Notes: generated from the letters alone by a model not told the origin. DNA of 64,000 bases from Pantoea eucalypti (GCF_009646115.1 NZ_CP045720.1:3971996-4035995), one strand, 5' to 3'; shown: positions 54,021-64,000, counted from the first letter of the stretch. Program-made: numbers and translations.

Positions 54021-54937
54021 TCGGCTTCACGCTGGCGGGCGCGTCGTAGCTGGCGCGCCGATGAAAACCCCGCCGCCAGCGCCGCTTTTTCGGCAGACTC
54101 ACCCTGCTGCTGACGCTGGCGCGCCACGCCAACCCGCAGCTGCTCATGGTATTCCCGCACGCTGATCCCCAGATGCTGACGAAACAGACGCGCCAGATGG
54201 CGGCTGCTGACGTGGGTGCGTCCGGCCAGTTCAGTCAGCGTCCAGCCATGCTCTGGATGGGCAATCATCAGATCCTGCGCGCGGTGAATGGCCGGATGCA
54301 TGTGGTTGCGATAACGCAGCCAGGGTGAAAGCTGTGGGTCGTCACCGGCGCGGCGAAACCAGACCACCATTTCCCGCGCCACCGCCAGCGCGGTGGGCGT
54401 ATCACAAAGCTGAGTGATCAGATGCAGTGCCAGGTCGATCCCGGCCGTGATGCCCGCGCTGGTCCAGATATTCTCATGCCCGACAAACACCCGATTCTCC
54501 TGCACCCGTGCACGTGGAGCCGCCGCTTTCAGCCGGGCAATCACATCATGATGAGTGGTGCAGAGTACATCATCGAGCATGCCCGCCTGCGCCGCCAGCA
54601 GCGCACCCGAACAGACGCAGACCAGCATGAAGGTCTGCGCGCACAGCGCGGCGTTCTGGCGCCTCAGCCAGTCGCGTGCTTCTGCGGCCTGAGGTGTGGC
54701 ATAACAGATCTGCGAATCATAGACGCCCGGCACCACCAGAAGGCTCCCTTCTGGCAACTGTTCCGGTAAGGGTTCAATGCCGCCAATGGTCATGCCGGTG
54801 GAGCAGACCACCTCCGGCTGCGGACCAATATAGCGCAGCGAAAAGCGATCGCCCGCCAGCTGCAGCGTCTCAGCCGGGCCGGTCAGATCCAGCGCCATCA
54901 CGCCAGGCAGGGTTAAAAACCAGACGGTACGAGTCAT
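54005..54937 (-). CDS. GlxA-type AraC-family transcriptional regulator with DJ-1/PfpI domain
   Basis: 310 residues: N-terminal DJ-1/PfpI-like domain (about 1-185) with the nucleophile-elbow cysteine context VCVCSGALLAAQAG, and a C-terminal AraC DNA-binding domain (HGWTLTELAGRTHVSSRHLA, with a second HTH HLGISVREYHEQLRVGVA). The start at 54935-54937 (MTRTVWFLTLPGVMALDLTG) was chosen because upstream residues do not fit the fold. The ligand and targets are unknown. Confidence 0.9.
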   Translation of the reverse strand: MTRTVWFLTLPGVMALDLTGPAETLQLAGDRFSLRYIGPQPEVVCSTGMTIGGIEPLPEQLPEGSLLVVPGVYDSQICYATPQAAEARDWLRRQNAALCAQTFMLVCVCSGALLAAQAGMLDDVLCTTHHDVIARLKAAAPRARVQENRVFVGHENIWTSAGITAGIDLALHLITQLCDTPTALAVAREMVVWFRRAGDDPQLSPWLRYRNHMHPAIHRAQDLMIAHPEHGWTLTELAGRTHVSSRHLARLFRQHLGISVREYHEQLRVGVARQRQQQGESAEKAALAAGFSSARQLRRARQREADQLTK

Positions 54938-54950
54938 ATTGTGGCCAGCG

Positions 54951-55610
54951 CTACGCCAGATCCCAGCCACGGGCGCGCCACAACGCAGGCAGTTGCGCCA
55001 TATCGTCGAAGCGGGTCACCAGCGGGTGGTCCAGTTCAGGGTTGTGTGGGTCAGCGCAGTAGTAGTAGACAGGAATGCCAGCGGCGATACCGGCGCGGGC
55101 GCCCGCTTCGGAGTCATCCACCAGAATGCAGCGCTCAATCGGCACCTGCATCTGTTCTGCGGCGTGGTACATCAGTTCCGGATCGGGCTTCCAGTGCAGA
55201 ATGTCATAGCCGCTGTAGAGGTGCTCCTCGAAAAGCGGCAGCATGCCGGTTAAGCCCAGCGAGTGCTGCATCTTTTTTACGGTTCCGTTTGAGACTACGC
55301 ACATCGGCACTTTTATCTGCTCAACCAGCGCTTTCGCGCCTGGGATGGGCTGCAGTTGCAGATCAAACAGTCTTGCCACTTCCGCGCGATAAGCTGTTTC
55401 CACCTCTTCCATCGGCAGCGTTACCTGATGCGCATCGCCCACGTCACGAATGATGTCGTAGAGTTTGACGCCTTTATACTTTTCAAACATCTGCTGCAGC
55501 GACAGCGCCAGGCCGTAACGGGCAAAGGTGTTAACGTAGGCCTGGGTACAGAGCAACTCACTGTCGACCAGCGTGCCATCGCAATCAAAAAAGACGCATT
55601 CTACTGACAT
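54951..55610 (-). CDS. yieH: HAD-family phosphatase YieH (6-phosphogluconate phosphatase)
   Basis: 219-residue HAD phosphatase with motif I FFDCDGTLVDSEL (nucleophile Asp), motif II VVSNGT, and the motif III/IV region WKPDPELMYH and LVDDSEAG. It closely matches E. coli YieH, reported to act on 6-phosphogluconate and similar sugar phosphates. Divergent from adeP as in E. coli. Ends 14 bp before the regulator gene. Confidence 0.93.
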   Translation of the reverse strand: MSVECVFFDCDGTLVDSELLCTQAYVNTFARYGLALSLQQMFEKYKGVKLYDIIRDVGDAHQVTLPMEEVETAYRAEVARLFDLQLQPIPGAKALVEQIKVPMCVVSNGTVKKMQHSLGLTGMLPLFEEHLYSGYDILHWKPDPELMYHAAEQMQVPIERCILVDDSEAGARAGIAAGIPVYYYCADPHNPELDHPLVTRFDDMAQLPALWRARGWDLA

Positions 55611-55761
55611 CAGACTCTATCCTTCGATTCGGGGTGTATTCCACACTCTACCGCACTCAGCGCAGATTGCGAGACTGGCAATCGGTTGCGAAAAATCATT
55701 GTATTGCCCCGGTAAAATCGCCAGGATACGCGCCGATGATTTTTTCTTCTGGATGGATGGC

Positions 55762-57075
55762 ATGAGCAAGCAAGGCGTTTTGCAGCGCATCTTCAGGCTG
55801 CAGGAACATGGCACCACGGTGCGCACCGAAGTGATCGCGGGTATCACCACTTTTCTGACGATGGTCTATATCGTCTTCGTCAATCCGCAGATCCTCGGCG
55901 TCGCCGGCATGGATACCCAGGCGGTGTTTGTGACCACCTGTCTGATCGCCGCCTTCGGCAGCATTCTGATGGGACTGTTTGCTAATCTGCCGGTGGCGCT
56001 GGCACCCGCAATGGGGCTGAATGCCTTCTTCGCCTTTGTAGTGGTCGGGGCGATGGGCTATTCGTGGCAGGTCGGTATGGGCGCGATTTTCTGGGGCGCG
56101 GTTGGCCTGCTGATCCTGACGCTGCTGCGGGTGCGCTACTGGATGATTGCCAATATCCCGCTGAGCCTGCGCGTTGGCATCACCGCCGGTATCGGCCTGT
56201 TTATCGCGATGATGGGGCTGAAAAATGCCGGCATTATCGTACCAAATCCCGATACCCTGGTGGCGGTAGGGAATCTGACCTCGCACAGCGTCCTGCTGGG
56301 CGCACTCGGCTTCTTTATTATCGCCATTCTGGCATCACGCAATATCCACGCAGCGGTGTTGATCTCAATGGTGATCACCACCGGCATCGGCTGGATGCTG
56401 GGCGACGTGAAGTTTGTCGGCCTGTTTTCAGCACCCCCATCGATAACGTCTGTAGTCGGTCAGGTCGATATTAAAGGCGCATTCAACATTGGCATGGCGG
56501 GGGTGATCTTCTCCTTTATGCTGGTCAATCTGTTCGACTCCTCCGGCACACTGATCGGCGTTACCGATAAAGCGGGACTGACCGATGAAACCGGCACCTT
56601 CCCGCGCATGCAGCAGGCGCTTTATGTCGACAGCATTAGTTCGGTGAGTGGCGCGCTGGCGGGCACCTCATCCGTGACCGCCTATATCGAGAGCACGTCG
56701 GGCGTGGCGATTGGGGGCCGTACCGGGCTGATGGCCGTAGTGACCGGCCTGCTGTTCCTGCTGGTAACCTTCCTGTCACCGCTGGCCGCAATGGTGCCAT
56801 CCTACGCTGCGGCGGGCGCGCTGATTTATGTAGGCGTGTTAATGACCGCCAGCCTGTCGCGCGTGCGCTGGGATGATCTGACCGAAGCCGTTCCGGCCTT
56901 TGTGACCGCTGCCATGATGCCCTTCAGCTTTTCCATCACCGAAGGCATTGCGCTGGGGTTTATCGCTTACTGCGTAATGAAGCTCGGCACCGGCCGCTGG
57001 CGTGAAATCAGCCCCTGCGTAGTGATTGTTGCGCTGCTGTTTGTTCTGAAGATTGTTTTTGTGGACGGGCACTAA
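55762..57075 (+). CDS. adeP: adenine permease AdeP (YieG)
   Basis: Proton symporter for adenine, NCS2/AzgA-type purine permease family, about 13 membrane helices, 437 residues from the ATG at 55762 (MSKQGVLQRIFRLQEHGTTV); E. coli AdeP has 445. Family motifs are EVIAGITTFLTMVYIVFVNP, APAMGLNAFFAFVV and NLFDSSGTLIGVTDKAGL. An ATG 9 nt upstream has no ribosome-binding site. Divergent from yieH, with about 150 bp between the starts. Confidence 0.94.
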   Translation: MSKQGVLQRIFRLQEHGTTVRTEVIAGITTFLTMVYIVFVNPQILGVAGMDTQAVFVTTCLIAAFGSILMGLFANLPVALAPAMGLNAFFAFVVVGAMGYSWQVGMGAIFWGAVGLLILTLLRVRYWMIANIPLSLRVGITAGIGLFIAMMGLKNAGIIVPNPDTLVAVGNLTSHSVLLGALGFFIIAILASRNIHAAVLISMVITTGIGWMLGDVKFVGLFSAPPSITSVVGQVDIKGAFNIGMAGVIFSFMLVNLFDSSGTLIGVTDKAGLTDETGTFPRMQQALYVDSISSVSGALAGTSSVTAYIESTSGVAIGGRTGLMAVVTGLLFLLVTFLSPLAAMVPSYAAAGALIYVGVLMTASLSRVRWDDLTEAVPAFVTAAMMPFSFSITEGIALGFIAYCVMKLGTGRWREISPCVVIVALLFVLKIVFVDGH

Positions 57076-57086
57076 GCACATTCAGG

Positions 57087-57114
57087 GCCGCAACCTTCGG
57101 GTTGCGGCTTTTTT
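57087..57114. terminator. terminator between adeP and the convergent gene
   Basis: gccgcaac / gttgcggc with loop cttcgg, followed by tttttt; 11 bp after the adeP stop. It ends right where the convergent phosphopantetheinyl-transferase-like gene stops. Confidence 0.92.
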
Positions 57115-57862
57115 ACATTTCAGGATGCAGGCTGCGCTCGCTGGGCAGGCTGGTCAGCCGCAGGGCAAGAGGCCCGATGTTGGGCTTACCCATCTCGATT
57201 TCGCGTAATCCGCGCCACTGAAAGTCGCTATCCATCTCCCACAGGTGCAGACGCTGGGTCGCAGACGACAGCGCGCACGACCAGACCAGCACAGGCTCCG
57301 CATCGCACACCACCTGGATATCAGGATAAAGTGACGATCGCAGCCGACCCGCTCCCGGCAACAGGCGCAGCGAATCCAGTCCCCGATCACCCTCTCCCGT
57401 CAGCTTGAGAATGCTCTGCCGCAACGTCCAGATCTGCGTCACCGCTTCCATGGCATCCTGCTGGGCATTAATCCAGGCGATCTCGCCCGAGGTTAATCCC
57501 TGAATCAGCTGCTCCTGCGTCTGACGGCTCCGCGCATGAACGATCTCCATATCCAGACCGGCACGTCCTCCTTCTTCGGCCAACAGGACGCCCACCGTAT
57601 TTCCCGCATAGGCGATACTGAAATCGGGCAGTTCGCTGTCAGCAAACACCGGACGTCCATTGCTCTGGATAATCAGGCGCGGCAGTGTCTGAATGCCATA
57701 AACCCGCAGCATAAGCTGTGCCAGCAGGGTTCGTGCGGCAAGAAATCGCCCACGGCGTTTGTCAGCAAACTGCTGTGCCGTGTCGGTAATCGCCTGGGGA
57801 ATACACATATCTTTCGCCGGGAAGCCGGGGTCGCCCGTCCAGCGTACAAAATGACCAGCCAT
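57113..57862 (-). CDS. 4'-phosphopantetheinyl transferase-like protein, degenerate active site
   Basis: 249 residues with the outline of an AcpT/Sfp-type transferase: FLAARTLLAQL (40-50), NGRPVFAD (69-75), GLDMEI (102-107, with the Mg-binding Asp) and WTLRQSILKLTGEG (145-158). Two active-site elements deviate: the usual WTxKEAxxK reads WTLRQSILK, losing the catalytic Lys and Glu, and the usual SHS after the substrate motif reads AYAG (84-87). It may be inactive, have altered chemistry or serve another role. E. coli AcpT is the nearest named relative. Single gene, convergent with adeP. Confidence 0.65.
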   Translation of the reverse strand: MAGHFVRWTGDPGFPAKDMCIPQAITDTAQQFADKRRGRFLAARTLLAQLMLRVYGIQTLPRLIIQSNGRPVFADSELPDFSIAYAGNTVGVLLAEEGGRAGLDMEIVHARSRQTQEQLIQGLTSGEIAWINAQQDAMEAVTQIWTLRQSILKLTGEGDRGLDSLRLLPGAGRLRSSLYPDIQVVCDAEPVLVWSCALSSATQRLHLWEMDSDFQWRGLREIEMGKPNIGPLALRLTSLPSERSLHPEM

Positions 57863-58194
57863 CTGTCGCTCCGTGAAAATGGTCAGATAATCATCAGAAG
57901 CATTGTAGGAATTTTCTTAACACATTGCATCCGTCAACGCGAACATTAGTTTAAATTCAGAATAGGATGAGCGGCGTCGTGAGGGTCAGAACTGGCGAAT
58001 GGTGTTTCATCAGGGGACACCCTCAGCAGAACCGGGTTTGATGCGCGTGCCTGGTTAGCCATCCCGCGGGCAGCCAGCGTAGCTGCGACACTGCTGTCAT
58101 GCGGGTGTCAGGCTGCTGTCGGGTCAGGATCGTGTTACTGCCGGACGTTCCGCCGCACACTTTTCCTTCCTGTCTGTTACTTCGGAGAATAAGA
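57863..58194. other. intergenic region upstream of the XRE regulator
   Basis: 332 bp between divergent genes, holding both promoters. No gene or clear repeat is visible; the part at 58020-58190 is GC-rich. Confidence 0.4.
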
Positions 58195-58662
58195 ATGAGC
58201 AGCATCAACAGATTTAAAGAACATCGCCTGGCACGGGCGTGGTCACAGGAACAGCTGGCAGAAATGGCGGGACTGAGCACCCGCACCGTGCAGCGTATTG
58301 AAAATGGTGAGCGGCCGGGACTGGAAACCCTGAGTGCGCTGGCTGCCGTCTTTGAGGTGAACGTTGCTGATCTGACCGGTCCGCAGAACGGCGAGGATCA
58401 GGCGCTGGATCAGCGGATTACTGATGCGCGCAGCAGGATCGCCGGTGAAGCACGCTTTTACCGTTCACTGATTACTGCGGTGGTGGTTTGCGGACTGCTG
58501 TTCGTCCTGAATCATGTGACGGCGCCGGATGATCACTGGTCGCTCTGGGTTGCGGCAATCTGGGGAGCGCTGCTGATTGTCCGGGCGATGCGGACCTTTG
58601 TGTTTCATGGTCTGACGCAGCGCTGGCAGCAAAAGCGCCTGCAGAAAATGCTGCGCCGTTAA
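58195..58662 (+). CDS. XRE-family transcriptional regulator with C-terminal 2TM domain
   Basis: 155 residues: N-terminal helix-turn-helix (WSQEQLAEMAGLSTRTVQRI, about 16-35, then ENGERPGLETLSALA) and a C-terminal pair of membrane helices (about 88-106 and 113-131) of the 2TM type. Such proteins are membrane-bound regulators of unknown signals. The ATG at 58195 has GGAG 8 nt upstream and was preferred over an earlier start at 58099 whose residues are not HTH-like. Confidence 0.85.
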   Translation: MSSINRFKEHRLARAWSQEQLAEMAGLSTRTVQRIENGERPGLETLSALAAVFEVNVADLTGPQNGEDQALDQRITDARSRIAGEARFYRSLITAVVVCGLLFVLNHVTAPDDHWSLWVAAIWGALLIVRAMRTFVFHGLTQRWQQKRLQKMLRR

Positions 58663-58705
58663 TGCGGTGATCCGCGTCACGAACTGAATCGCGACGCGGA
58701 GAGCA

Positions 58706-59296
58706 TCAGGCGAAGCGGCTCGCCTGATCAAAGCTCAGTCGCGGCAGACGCGGATGCAGTTTTGATGCGTCACCATATCCGAGGTTGATCAGCAGGTTAA
58801 CCTGATACTGACCGTCCGGGAAAAACGCGTCATTGACTTTGGCCGGATCAAAACCGGACATCGGACCGGCATCCAGACCCAGCGAGCGAGCCGCCAGAAT
58901 CAGATAACCTGCCTGCAGGCTGCTGTTACGGAAAGCCGTCTCTTTCGCCGCTTCCGGGCTGCCGGTAAACCAGCTACGCGCATCCGCATGCGGGAACAGC
59001 GCGGGCAGTTGTTCATAGAACTCGCGATCCCAGGCCACTATCACCGTGACCGGCGCGCTCATGGTTTTGTCCAGATTGCCGGAAGAGAGTGCCGGTTTCA
59101 GCTTCTCTTTGCCTTCCGCAGACGTTACGAAAACAAAACGCGCTGGCGAGCAGTTCGCCGAGGTCGGGCCCAGTGCCGTTAAGGCATAGAGCTGTTCCAG
59201 CAGGGCGTTATCGACAGGCTTATCCTGCCAGTAACTGTGAGTGCGGGCGTCATTAAACAGCGTGTCCAGTGCGGCAGTGTCGAGCGGTGTACTCAT
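58706..59296 (-). CDS. rutE: malonic semialdehyde reductase RutE-like nitroreductase
   Basis: 196-residue flavin-dependent nitroreductase-family protein that aligns with E. coli RutE along its length ([48 protein letters not shown]). RutE reduces malonic semialdehyde from uracil breakdown to 3-hydroxypropionate. No rutABCDFG genes are adjacent, so it may serve another aldehyde or nitro substrate here; the symbol is by similarity only. Confidence 0.85.
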   Translation of the reverse strand: MSTPLDTAALDTLFNDARTHSYWQDKPVDNALLEQLYALTALGPTSANCSPARFVFVTSAEGKEKLKPALSSGNLDKTMSAPVTVIVAWDREFYEQLPALFPHADARSWFTGSPEAAKETAFRNSSLQAGYLILAARSLGLDAGPMSGFDPAKVNDAFFPDGQYQVNLLINLGYGDASKLHPRLPRLSFDQASRFA

Positions 59297-59561
59297 GTAA
59301 CTCTCCTGTTACAGGCGAAAAGCTTCGCCCAAGGGTGTTCACGTTGTGGATTTGCGCCCGGCCCGACGCGGCTGGATGAGGCGGGGATCATTCACCGCAA
59401 TCTGTAGCCGCCGTCAGATCGGCGCGTCTACCGTTATACGACAACGCGGTGCCGTCGCAAAATAACTTATCAGCAAGAATGAACGCAGAGGCGGGAATAG
59501 CAGAAGATAGCGCGAGGCGGGAAATCAGGCCTGACAGCGTATCGCCATCAGGCCAGTGAGG

Positions 59562-60926
59562 CTATTTACCAATACAGAAGCTGGAGAAGATACGACCCAG
59601 CAGATCGTCAGAGGTGAACTCGCCGGTGATTTCACTCAGCGCCTGCTGAGCAACACGCAGCTCTTCGGCCAGTAACTCACCCGCCCGGGCACCGAGCAGC
59701 TGTGCTCGGCCCTGCTGTAAGTGCATTGCCGCCAGCTCCAGCGCCTGGAGATGACGACGGCGTGCCAGGAAGCCGCCTTCCATGTTGCCTGCAAATCCCA
59801 TGCTCTGCTTCAGGTGATCACGCAGTTCATCAACGCCTTCACTGGTACGTGCCGACAGACGAATCAGTGAATGACCGTTTATTTCTGTCAGACCGGGAGG
59901 CTCACCGGTGACGTCTGCTTTGTTGCGGACCACGGTAATCGGCAGTTCCGGCGGCAGACGGGAGACAAAATCGGGCCAGATAGCCGCTGCTTCGGTGGCA
60001 TCGGTGGTGGTGCCATCGACCATAAACAGCACGCGGTCAGCCTGCTCGATCTCCTGCCAGGCACGCTCAATCCCGATACGTTCAACTTCATCGCTGGCCT
60101 CACGCAGACCGGCGGTGTCGATGATATGCAGCGGCATGCCATCGATATGAATATGCTCACGTAAGACGTCGCGGGTGGTGCCCGCAATGTCTGTAACGAT
60201 GGCGGCATCACGGCCCGCCAGCGCATTCAGCAGGCTCGATTTACCCGCATTAGGCCGGCCCGCAATCACCACTTTCATCCCTTCACGCAGCAGGCTGCCC
60301 TGACGCGCTTCGGCGCGGACCGCATCCAGGTCGCCGATCACCGTATTCAGCTGTGCTTCGATTCTGCCGTCAGAAAGGAAATCGATCTCCTCATCCGGGA
60401 AGTCGATAGCCGCTTCGACATAAATCCGCAGATGAGTAAGGGCTTCCACAAGATGATTGATGCGGGTGGAGAACGCGCCCTGCAGCGAGTTGACCGCTGA
60501 CCGTGCCGCCTGCTCAGAGCTGGCATCAATCAGGTCGGCAATCGCTTCGGCCTGCGCCAGATCGAGCTTGTCATTCAGAAACGCCCGCTCAGAAAACTCA
60601 CCCGGCTGGGCAATACGCACGCCAGGCAGCGTCACGATGCGCTTCAGCAGCAGGTCAAGAATAACCGGACCGCCGTGCCCCTGCAGCTCCAGCACATCTT
60701 CGCCGGTAAAGGAGTTGGGGCCAGGAAACCACAGCGCAATGCCCTGATCCAGCACGCTGCCGTCACTATCGGTAAACGGCAGATAATCGGCGTAACGCGG
60801 CTTAGGCAGTTTACCCAGCAGCTGGCGGGCAACCTCTGCCGCCTGGGCGCCAGAGACGCGCAGAATGCCTACGCCGCCGCGTCCAGGCGGTGTTGCCTGG
60901 GCAACAATGGTATCGCTGTGGCTCAT
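59562..60926 (-). CDS. mnmE: tRNA uridine-5-carboxymethylaminomethyl modification GTPase MnmE
   Basis: With MnmG makes cmnm5U34 in several tRNAs. 454 residues, as in E. coli. Domains are the N-terminal tetrahydrofolate-binding domain ([20 protein letters not shown]), the helical domain with an inserted G domain (G1 [12 protein letters not shown] near 222-233, G3 DTAGLR, G4 NKAD), and the C-terminal catalytic motif CIGK. The position next to yidC is conserved. Confidence 0.97.
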   Translation of the reverse strand: MSHSDTIVAQATPPGRGGVGILRVSGAQAAEVARQLLGKLPKPRYADYLPFTDSDGSVLDQGIALWFPGPNSFTGEDVLELQGHGGPVILDLLLKRIVTLPGVRIAQPGEFSERAFLNDKLDLAQAEAIADLIDASSEQAARSAVNSLQGAFSTRINHLVEALTHLRIYVEAAIDFPDEEIDFLSDGRIEAQLNTVIGDLDAVRAEARQGSLLREGMKVVIAGRPNAGKSSLLNALAGRDAAIVTDIAGTTRDVLREHIHIDGMPLHIIDTAGLREASDEVERIGIERAWQEIEQADRVLFMVDGTTTDATEAAAIWPDFVSRLPPELPITVVRNKADVTGEPPGLTEINGHSLIRLSARTSEGVDELRDHLKQSMGFAGNMEGGFLARRRHLQALELAAMHLQQGRAQLLGARAGELLAEELRVAQQALSEITGEFTSDDLLGRIFSSFCIGK

Positions 60927-60951
60927 AAATTTTCTCTCGCTACAAAAAACA

Positions 60952-60974
60952 CAGGCGGTCGCTTTGACCGCCTG
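60952..60974. terminator. stem-loop between yidC and mnmE
   Basis: caggcggtc / gaccgcctg with a 5-nt loop. On the minus strand it lies 26 bp before mnmE; no long U tract follows, so it could be an attenuator or partial terminator. Confidence 0.5.
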
Positions 60975-61018
60975 AGAATAGACTATTTAAGGGCGGGATG
61001 ACTCCCGCGCTGAATCGC

Positions 61019-62665
61019 TTACGCTTTCTTCTTGTCGCGGCTATGCAGACCACGTTTTTCCAGGCCGCGATAAATCAGCTGCTGCTGGAGAATGGTGACC
61101 AGGTTGCTGACGATGTAGTACAGCACCAGACCTGACGGGAACCACAGGAAGAACACGGTGAAAATCACCGGCATGTAAGTCATGATCTTCTGCTGCATCG
61201 GATCGGTCACGGTGGTCGGTGACATCTTCTGAATGAAGAACATGGTGATGCCCATCAGAATCGGCAGGATGTAGTACGGGTCCTGCGCTGACAGGTCATG
61301 GATCCACAGAACGAATGGGGCATGACGCAGTTCAACCGAGCCTGACAGCATATAGTAGAGCGCCAGGAAGATTGGCATCTGAATCACCAGCGGCAGACAG
61401 CCACCCAGCGGATTCACTTTCTCTGCTTTATACAGCGCCATCATTTCCTGGCTCTGCTTCTGCTTGTCATCACCCAGACGCTCACGCATCGCCTGAATTT
61501 TCGGCTGCAGCATGCGCATCTTGGCCATCGAGGTGTACTGCGCTTTAGTCAGCGGGTACATGATGCCGCGCACGATGAAGGTGATCACGATAATGGAGAA
61601 GCCCCAGTTACCGATGAAGCTGTGGATGAATTTCAGCAGTTTGAACAGCGGCTGAGAGATAAACCACAACCAGCCGTAATCCACGGTCAGATCAAGGTGC
61701 GGCGCAATCGCGGCCATCTTGTCCTGAATTTCCGGGCCGACCCACAGCGTTGCACCCAGATTCTGCTGTGCGCCTGCGGCAATGGTGACCGGTGCAGATT
61801 TATAGCCAATTGCCGCAACGCCGTTACCCAGGTTGCTGGTGTAAAGGGTGTTGGTGCCTTCGGTACGCGGAACCCATGCCGTCGCAAAGTACTGTTGCAG
61901 CATCGCCACCCAGCCATTGCTGGTGGTCGCGTTCAGGTTCTCGTTGTCCGCGATAGTGTCGAATTTATACTTCTCATATTTCGACTCGCTGGTGGAGTAG
62001 GCCGCACCACGGAAGGTGTGCAGCGCAAAGTTGTTGCTGCCGGTATCACGATGCTTTGGCAGATCAATCGTCTGCTTCAGCTGGCCAAACAACGACACTT
62101 CCAGCGGCTGCTGCGTGGTGTTGTTGACATGATAATCGACATTAACGGCATATTCGCCACGCTTGAAGATGAAGGTTTTGGTATAAACCACGCCATTTTC
62201 AGCGGTATAGGTCATCGGCACACGCAGTTCGGACTGGCCATCAGCCATCTCGAAGTGATTCTGTGCAGCGTTGAACAGCGGACGTGCACCGTTGTTCGGG
62301 TTATCCGGGCCATTACGACCGGTTAAACCGCTCTGAGCCTGATAAAGGAATGCTGGCGTTGTTTCAAGCAGCTGGAACGGCTGGTCTGAACCCAGTTTGT
62401 CCGGGAAAGTCAGCAGCTGTGCTTGTTCAACATCACCGCCTCGGGTGTTGATATTCAATGACAGGACATCAGTCTTAACGGTGATCGTCTGGCCCTGACC
62501 GCTGGCCGGTACACCCTGACTGGCGGCATCACCCGCTACGCTGTTGGTGCCCTGTGTGGTCTGCGTCTGCTGTGGCTGCGGAGCGTGGTCCGTCTGCCAG
62601 GCTTGCCAGATCATAAAGGTCACGAACAGAAAAGCGATGAGAAAGAGATTGCGTTGCGAATCCAT
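61019..62665 (-). CDS. yidC: membrane protein insertase YidC
   Basis: 548 residues, as in E. coli. N-terminal anchor ([20 protein letters not shown]), a large periplasmic beta-sandwich domain (about 60-340), and the conserved five-helix insertase core ([40 protein letters not shown], with the groove Arg in [17 protein letters not shown]). Inserts small and Sec-dependent membrane proteins. Second to last of the rpmH-rnpA-yidD-yidC-mnmE series. Confidence 0.98.
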   Translation of the reverse strand: MDSQRNLFLIAFLFVTFMIWQAWQTDHAPQPQQTQTTQGTNSVAGDAASQGVPASGQGQTITVKTDVLSLNINTRGGDVEQAQLLTFPDKLGSDQPFQLLETTPAFLYQAQSGLTGRNGPDNPNNGARPLFNAAQNHFEMADGQSELRVPMTYTAENGVVYTKTFIFKRGEYAVNVDYHVNNTTQQPLEVSLFGQLKQTIDLPKHRDTGSNNFALHTFRGAAYSTSESKYEKYKFDTIADNENLNATTSNGWVAMLQQYFATAWVPRTEGTNTLYTSNLGNGVAAIGYKSAPVTIAAGAQQNLGATLWVGPEIQDKMAAIAPHLDLTVDYGWLWFISQPLFKLLKFIHSFIGNWGFSIIVITFIVRGIMYPLTKAQYTSMAKMRMLQPKIQAMRERLGDDKQKQSQEMMALYKAEKVNPLGGCLPLVIQMPIFLALYYMLSGSVELRHAPFVLWIHDLSAQDPYYILPILMGITMFFIQKMSPTTVTDPMQQKIMTYMPVIFTVFFLWFPSGLVLYYIVSNLVTILQQQLIYRGLEKRGLHSRDKKKA

Positions 62666-62667
62666 CG

Positions 62668-62925
62668 TTAATGTTCTCTGGTATCAAAGGTTTTTGGCGG
62701 CACAGGATCGTCACCACCCGGGTTCAAGGGGTGGCATTTTAATACGCGTTTTAATGTCAACCAACTGCCTTTTATCAGGCCGAACCTGCGTAATGCCTCA
62801 ATTCCGTAATGAGAGCAGGTCGGGTGAAACCGACAGTGTGGTCCCAGTAATGGACTGATACCGCGTTGATAGACGCGTATCAGGACGATCAGGAGCCGCG
62901 CGCCAGGCGACAGTGACGACGCCAT
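62668..62925 (-). CDS. yidD: membrane protein insertion efficiency factor YidD
   Basis: 85 residues, amphipathic, as in E. coli ([33 protein letters not shown]). Supports YidC-dependent insertion. Its start overlaps the end of rnpA by 37 nt and its stop lies 2 bp before yidC; this tight overlap is conserved in Enterobacterales. Confidence 0.95.
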   Translation of the reverse strand: MASSLSPGARLLIVLIRVYQRGISPLLGPHCRFHPTCSHYGIEALRRFGLIKGSWLTLKRVLKCHPLNPGGDDPVPPKTFDTREH

Positions 62926-63248
62926 AATTTCTCCAACGCTTCCGCCAGCATACGGTTATCCAGATCGGCAACCCCCTTCTTCGCGACCACCACGAAGTCC
63001 ATCGACGGCAGTTCATGTTGACGCAGACGAAAGCTTTCGCGGGTCAATCGCTTGATCCGGTTGCGTTCATGAGCGCGTTTCACATGTTTTTTAGCGACGG
63101 TGAGACCGATGCGGGGATGCCCCAGCGCGTTAAGGCGGCCGAGAATAGTAATTTGCGGCGTGCCAGCCCGTTGTGGCTGCTGGAAGACGAAAGTGAAATG
63201 AGTGGGAGTTAACAAACGTAACTCCCTGGGAAATGCGAGCTTACCCAT
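62889..63248 (-). CDS. rnpA: ribonuclease P protein component RnpA
   Basis: 119 residues, as in E. coli. Basic RNA-binding cofactor of the RNase P ribozyme; the RNR motif [14 protein letters not shown] is visible. Follows rpmH by 14 bp. Confidence 0.97.
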   Translation of the reverse strand: MGKLAFPRELRLLTPTHFTFVFQQPQRAGTPQITILGRLNALGHPRIGLTVAKKHVKRAHERNRIKRLTRESFRLRQHELPSMDFVVVAKKGVADLDNRMLAEALEKLWRRHCRLARGS

Positions 63249-63262
63249 CAGGGCTTGCTTTA

Positions 63263-63415
<153 letters not shown>

Positions 63416-63500
63416 CTAAACTTGAAAATTTTCACTGGGTGACGCGTTTCGGGCCAGAAAATCGACCTACGCCTCAATGTGTCTTTAATAAAGAGGCGGG

Positions 63501-63529
63501 ATTGTAATAATTGTACAGTCCCGAGTCAA
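63501..63529 (-). promoter_or_regulatory. promoter of the rpmH-rnpA operon
   Basis: On the minus strand TTGACT (63524-63529) and TACAAT (63501-63506) with a 17-bp spacer, nearly consensus sigma-70, about 100 bp upstream of rpmH. Confidence 0.8.
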
Positions 63530-64000
63530 TTTACTTCGCGTGTCATAGTGCCTGAAAACCCGCATACAGCCCGCAGAGTCCCGACTTTGCGCCTGATGGC
63601 TCAATGTCGGGTGGAGAATTATACGGGCTCCGCACTAAAGCGCAAGGATCGCGCGGGATCTTATTGCGATCGGCTCACCGGATCCTGGGGATAAAATGAG
63701 ATAACGTCCGAAATTTTCATCTATTGCGTCAGATCTCTGCTGGTTTTTCCCGCAACTGGCGTAAACTTCTTTGCGCGCCTCTGGCCTGTGGATAAAAAGG
63801 ATCAAAACTGTGTAGAAAGGGGAGATCTCTGCCTCGCTTTGCGCTATGATCCGCCCTTCCGCTGACGATCCTCCGGTGATTGCAGGACGGAAAACCGCTG
63901 ATAGCGGTCGCAGGCGCTTTCTTAGTGTCTGTGTCAAAAATGAACGTTTCTTAGAGTAACGCCTACTATTCTTTTCGAATTTGTACGAGTGGAGTCCGCC
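63530..64000 (+). promoter_or_regulatory. dnaA promoter and leader region with DnaA boxes
   Basis: About 470 bp leading to the right edge; the last bases (gagtggagtccgcc, with a GGAG ribosome-binding site) are the known leader of enteric dnaA, so the dnaA start codon should be at 64001. A perfect DnaA box tgtggataa lies at 63787-63795 and a one-mismatch box tggggataa at 63686-63694, which fits autoregulation of dnaA. Several GATC sites are present. A 100-codon frame on the minus strand (63635-63937) crosses these elements and is not a gene. Confidence 0.85.

Noticed and set aside
63635..63937. 100-codon minus-strand frame upstream of dnaA
   Set aside because: It spans DnaA boxes and the dnaA leader, which are conserved as regulatory DNA.

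Overview
This window looks like chromosomal DNA of a plant- or environment-associated enterobacterium of the Erwiniaceae, most probably Pantoea. The core genes read like close relatives of the Escherichia coli proteins, and several E. coli neighbourhoods are kept (bcs / dpp / tRNA-Pro / eptB, mtlADR-yibL, glyQS-wecH, yieH-adeP, mnmE-yidC-yidD-rnpA-rpmH-dnaA). The gene order between these blocks is rearranged. The genus is inferred from general familiarity, not from a database search. The last base lies directly before the expected dnaA start codon, so the right edge is the dnaA promoter region.

1-19 kb is a large hybrid cellulose locus. A type II-like unit (bcsR-bcsQ-bcsA, continuing off the left edge with a probable bcsB) is divergent from bcsE-bcsF-bcsG. 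Convergent with bcsG is a complete type I-like operon, bcsO-bcsQ-bcsA-bcsB-bcsC-bcsD-bcsZ. There are thus two catalytic BcsA subunits, both with PilZ c-di-GMP motifs, and two BcsQ ATPases.

19-29 kb holds the dipeptide transporter dppABCDF. A gene-free 1.6 kb follows with two 285-bp direct repeats, a nested palindrome, and a tRNA-Pro(UGG) gene followed by a repeat that re-uses the last 19 nt of the tRNA (rtT-like). Then comes the lipid A-core phosphoethanolamine transferase eptB.

29-46 kb is mostly single genes and short operons: ohr/ohrR (peroxide defence), a small HD alarmone-hydrolase candidate, yiaG, a gamma-glutamyltransferase homologue, yiaF, the mannitol operon mtlADR with a cluster of CRP sites, yibL, a VirK/YbjX-family gene, sodA, an aminotransferase with a divergent DeoR-type regulator, and fdhD and fdhE flanking a decayed fragment of the formate dehydrogenase-O gamma subunit. 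yibF ends this part.

46.5-49.8 kb, between yibF and glyS, is an accessory island of toxin genes: a RelE/ParE-DinJ type II pair, a symE-like toxin gene put out of frame by an octanucleotide repeat, and orphan contact-dependent-inhibition (CdiA-CT/CdiI) modules in decay.

49.8-64 kb is housekeeping: glyS/glyQ, wecH, a GlxA-type regulator, yieH, the adenine permease adeP, a degenerate phosphopantetheinyl-transferase-like gene, an XRE regulator with a membrane domain, a rutE-like reductase, and mnmE, yidC, yidD, rnpA and rpmH, ending in the dnaA regulatory region.
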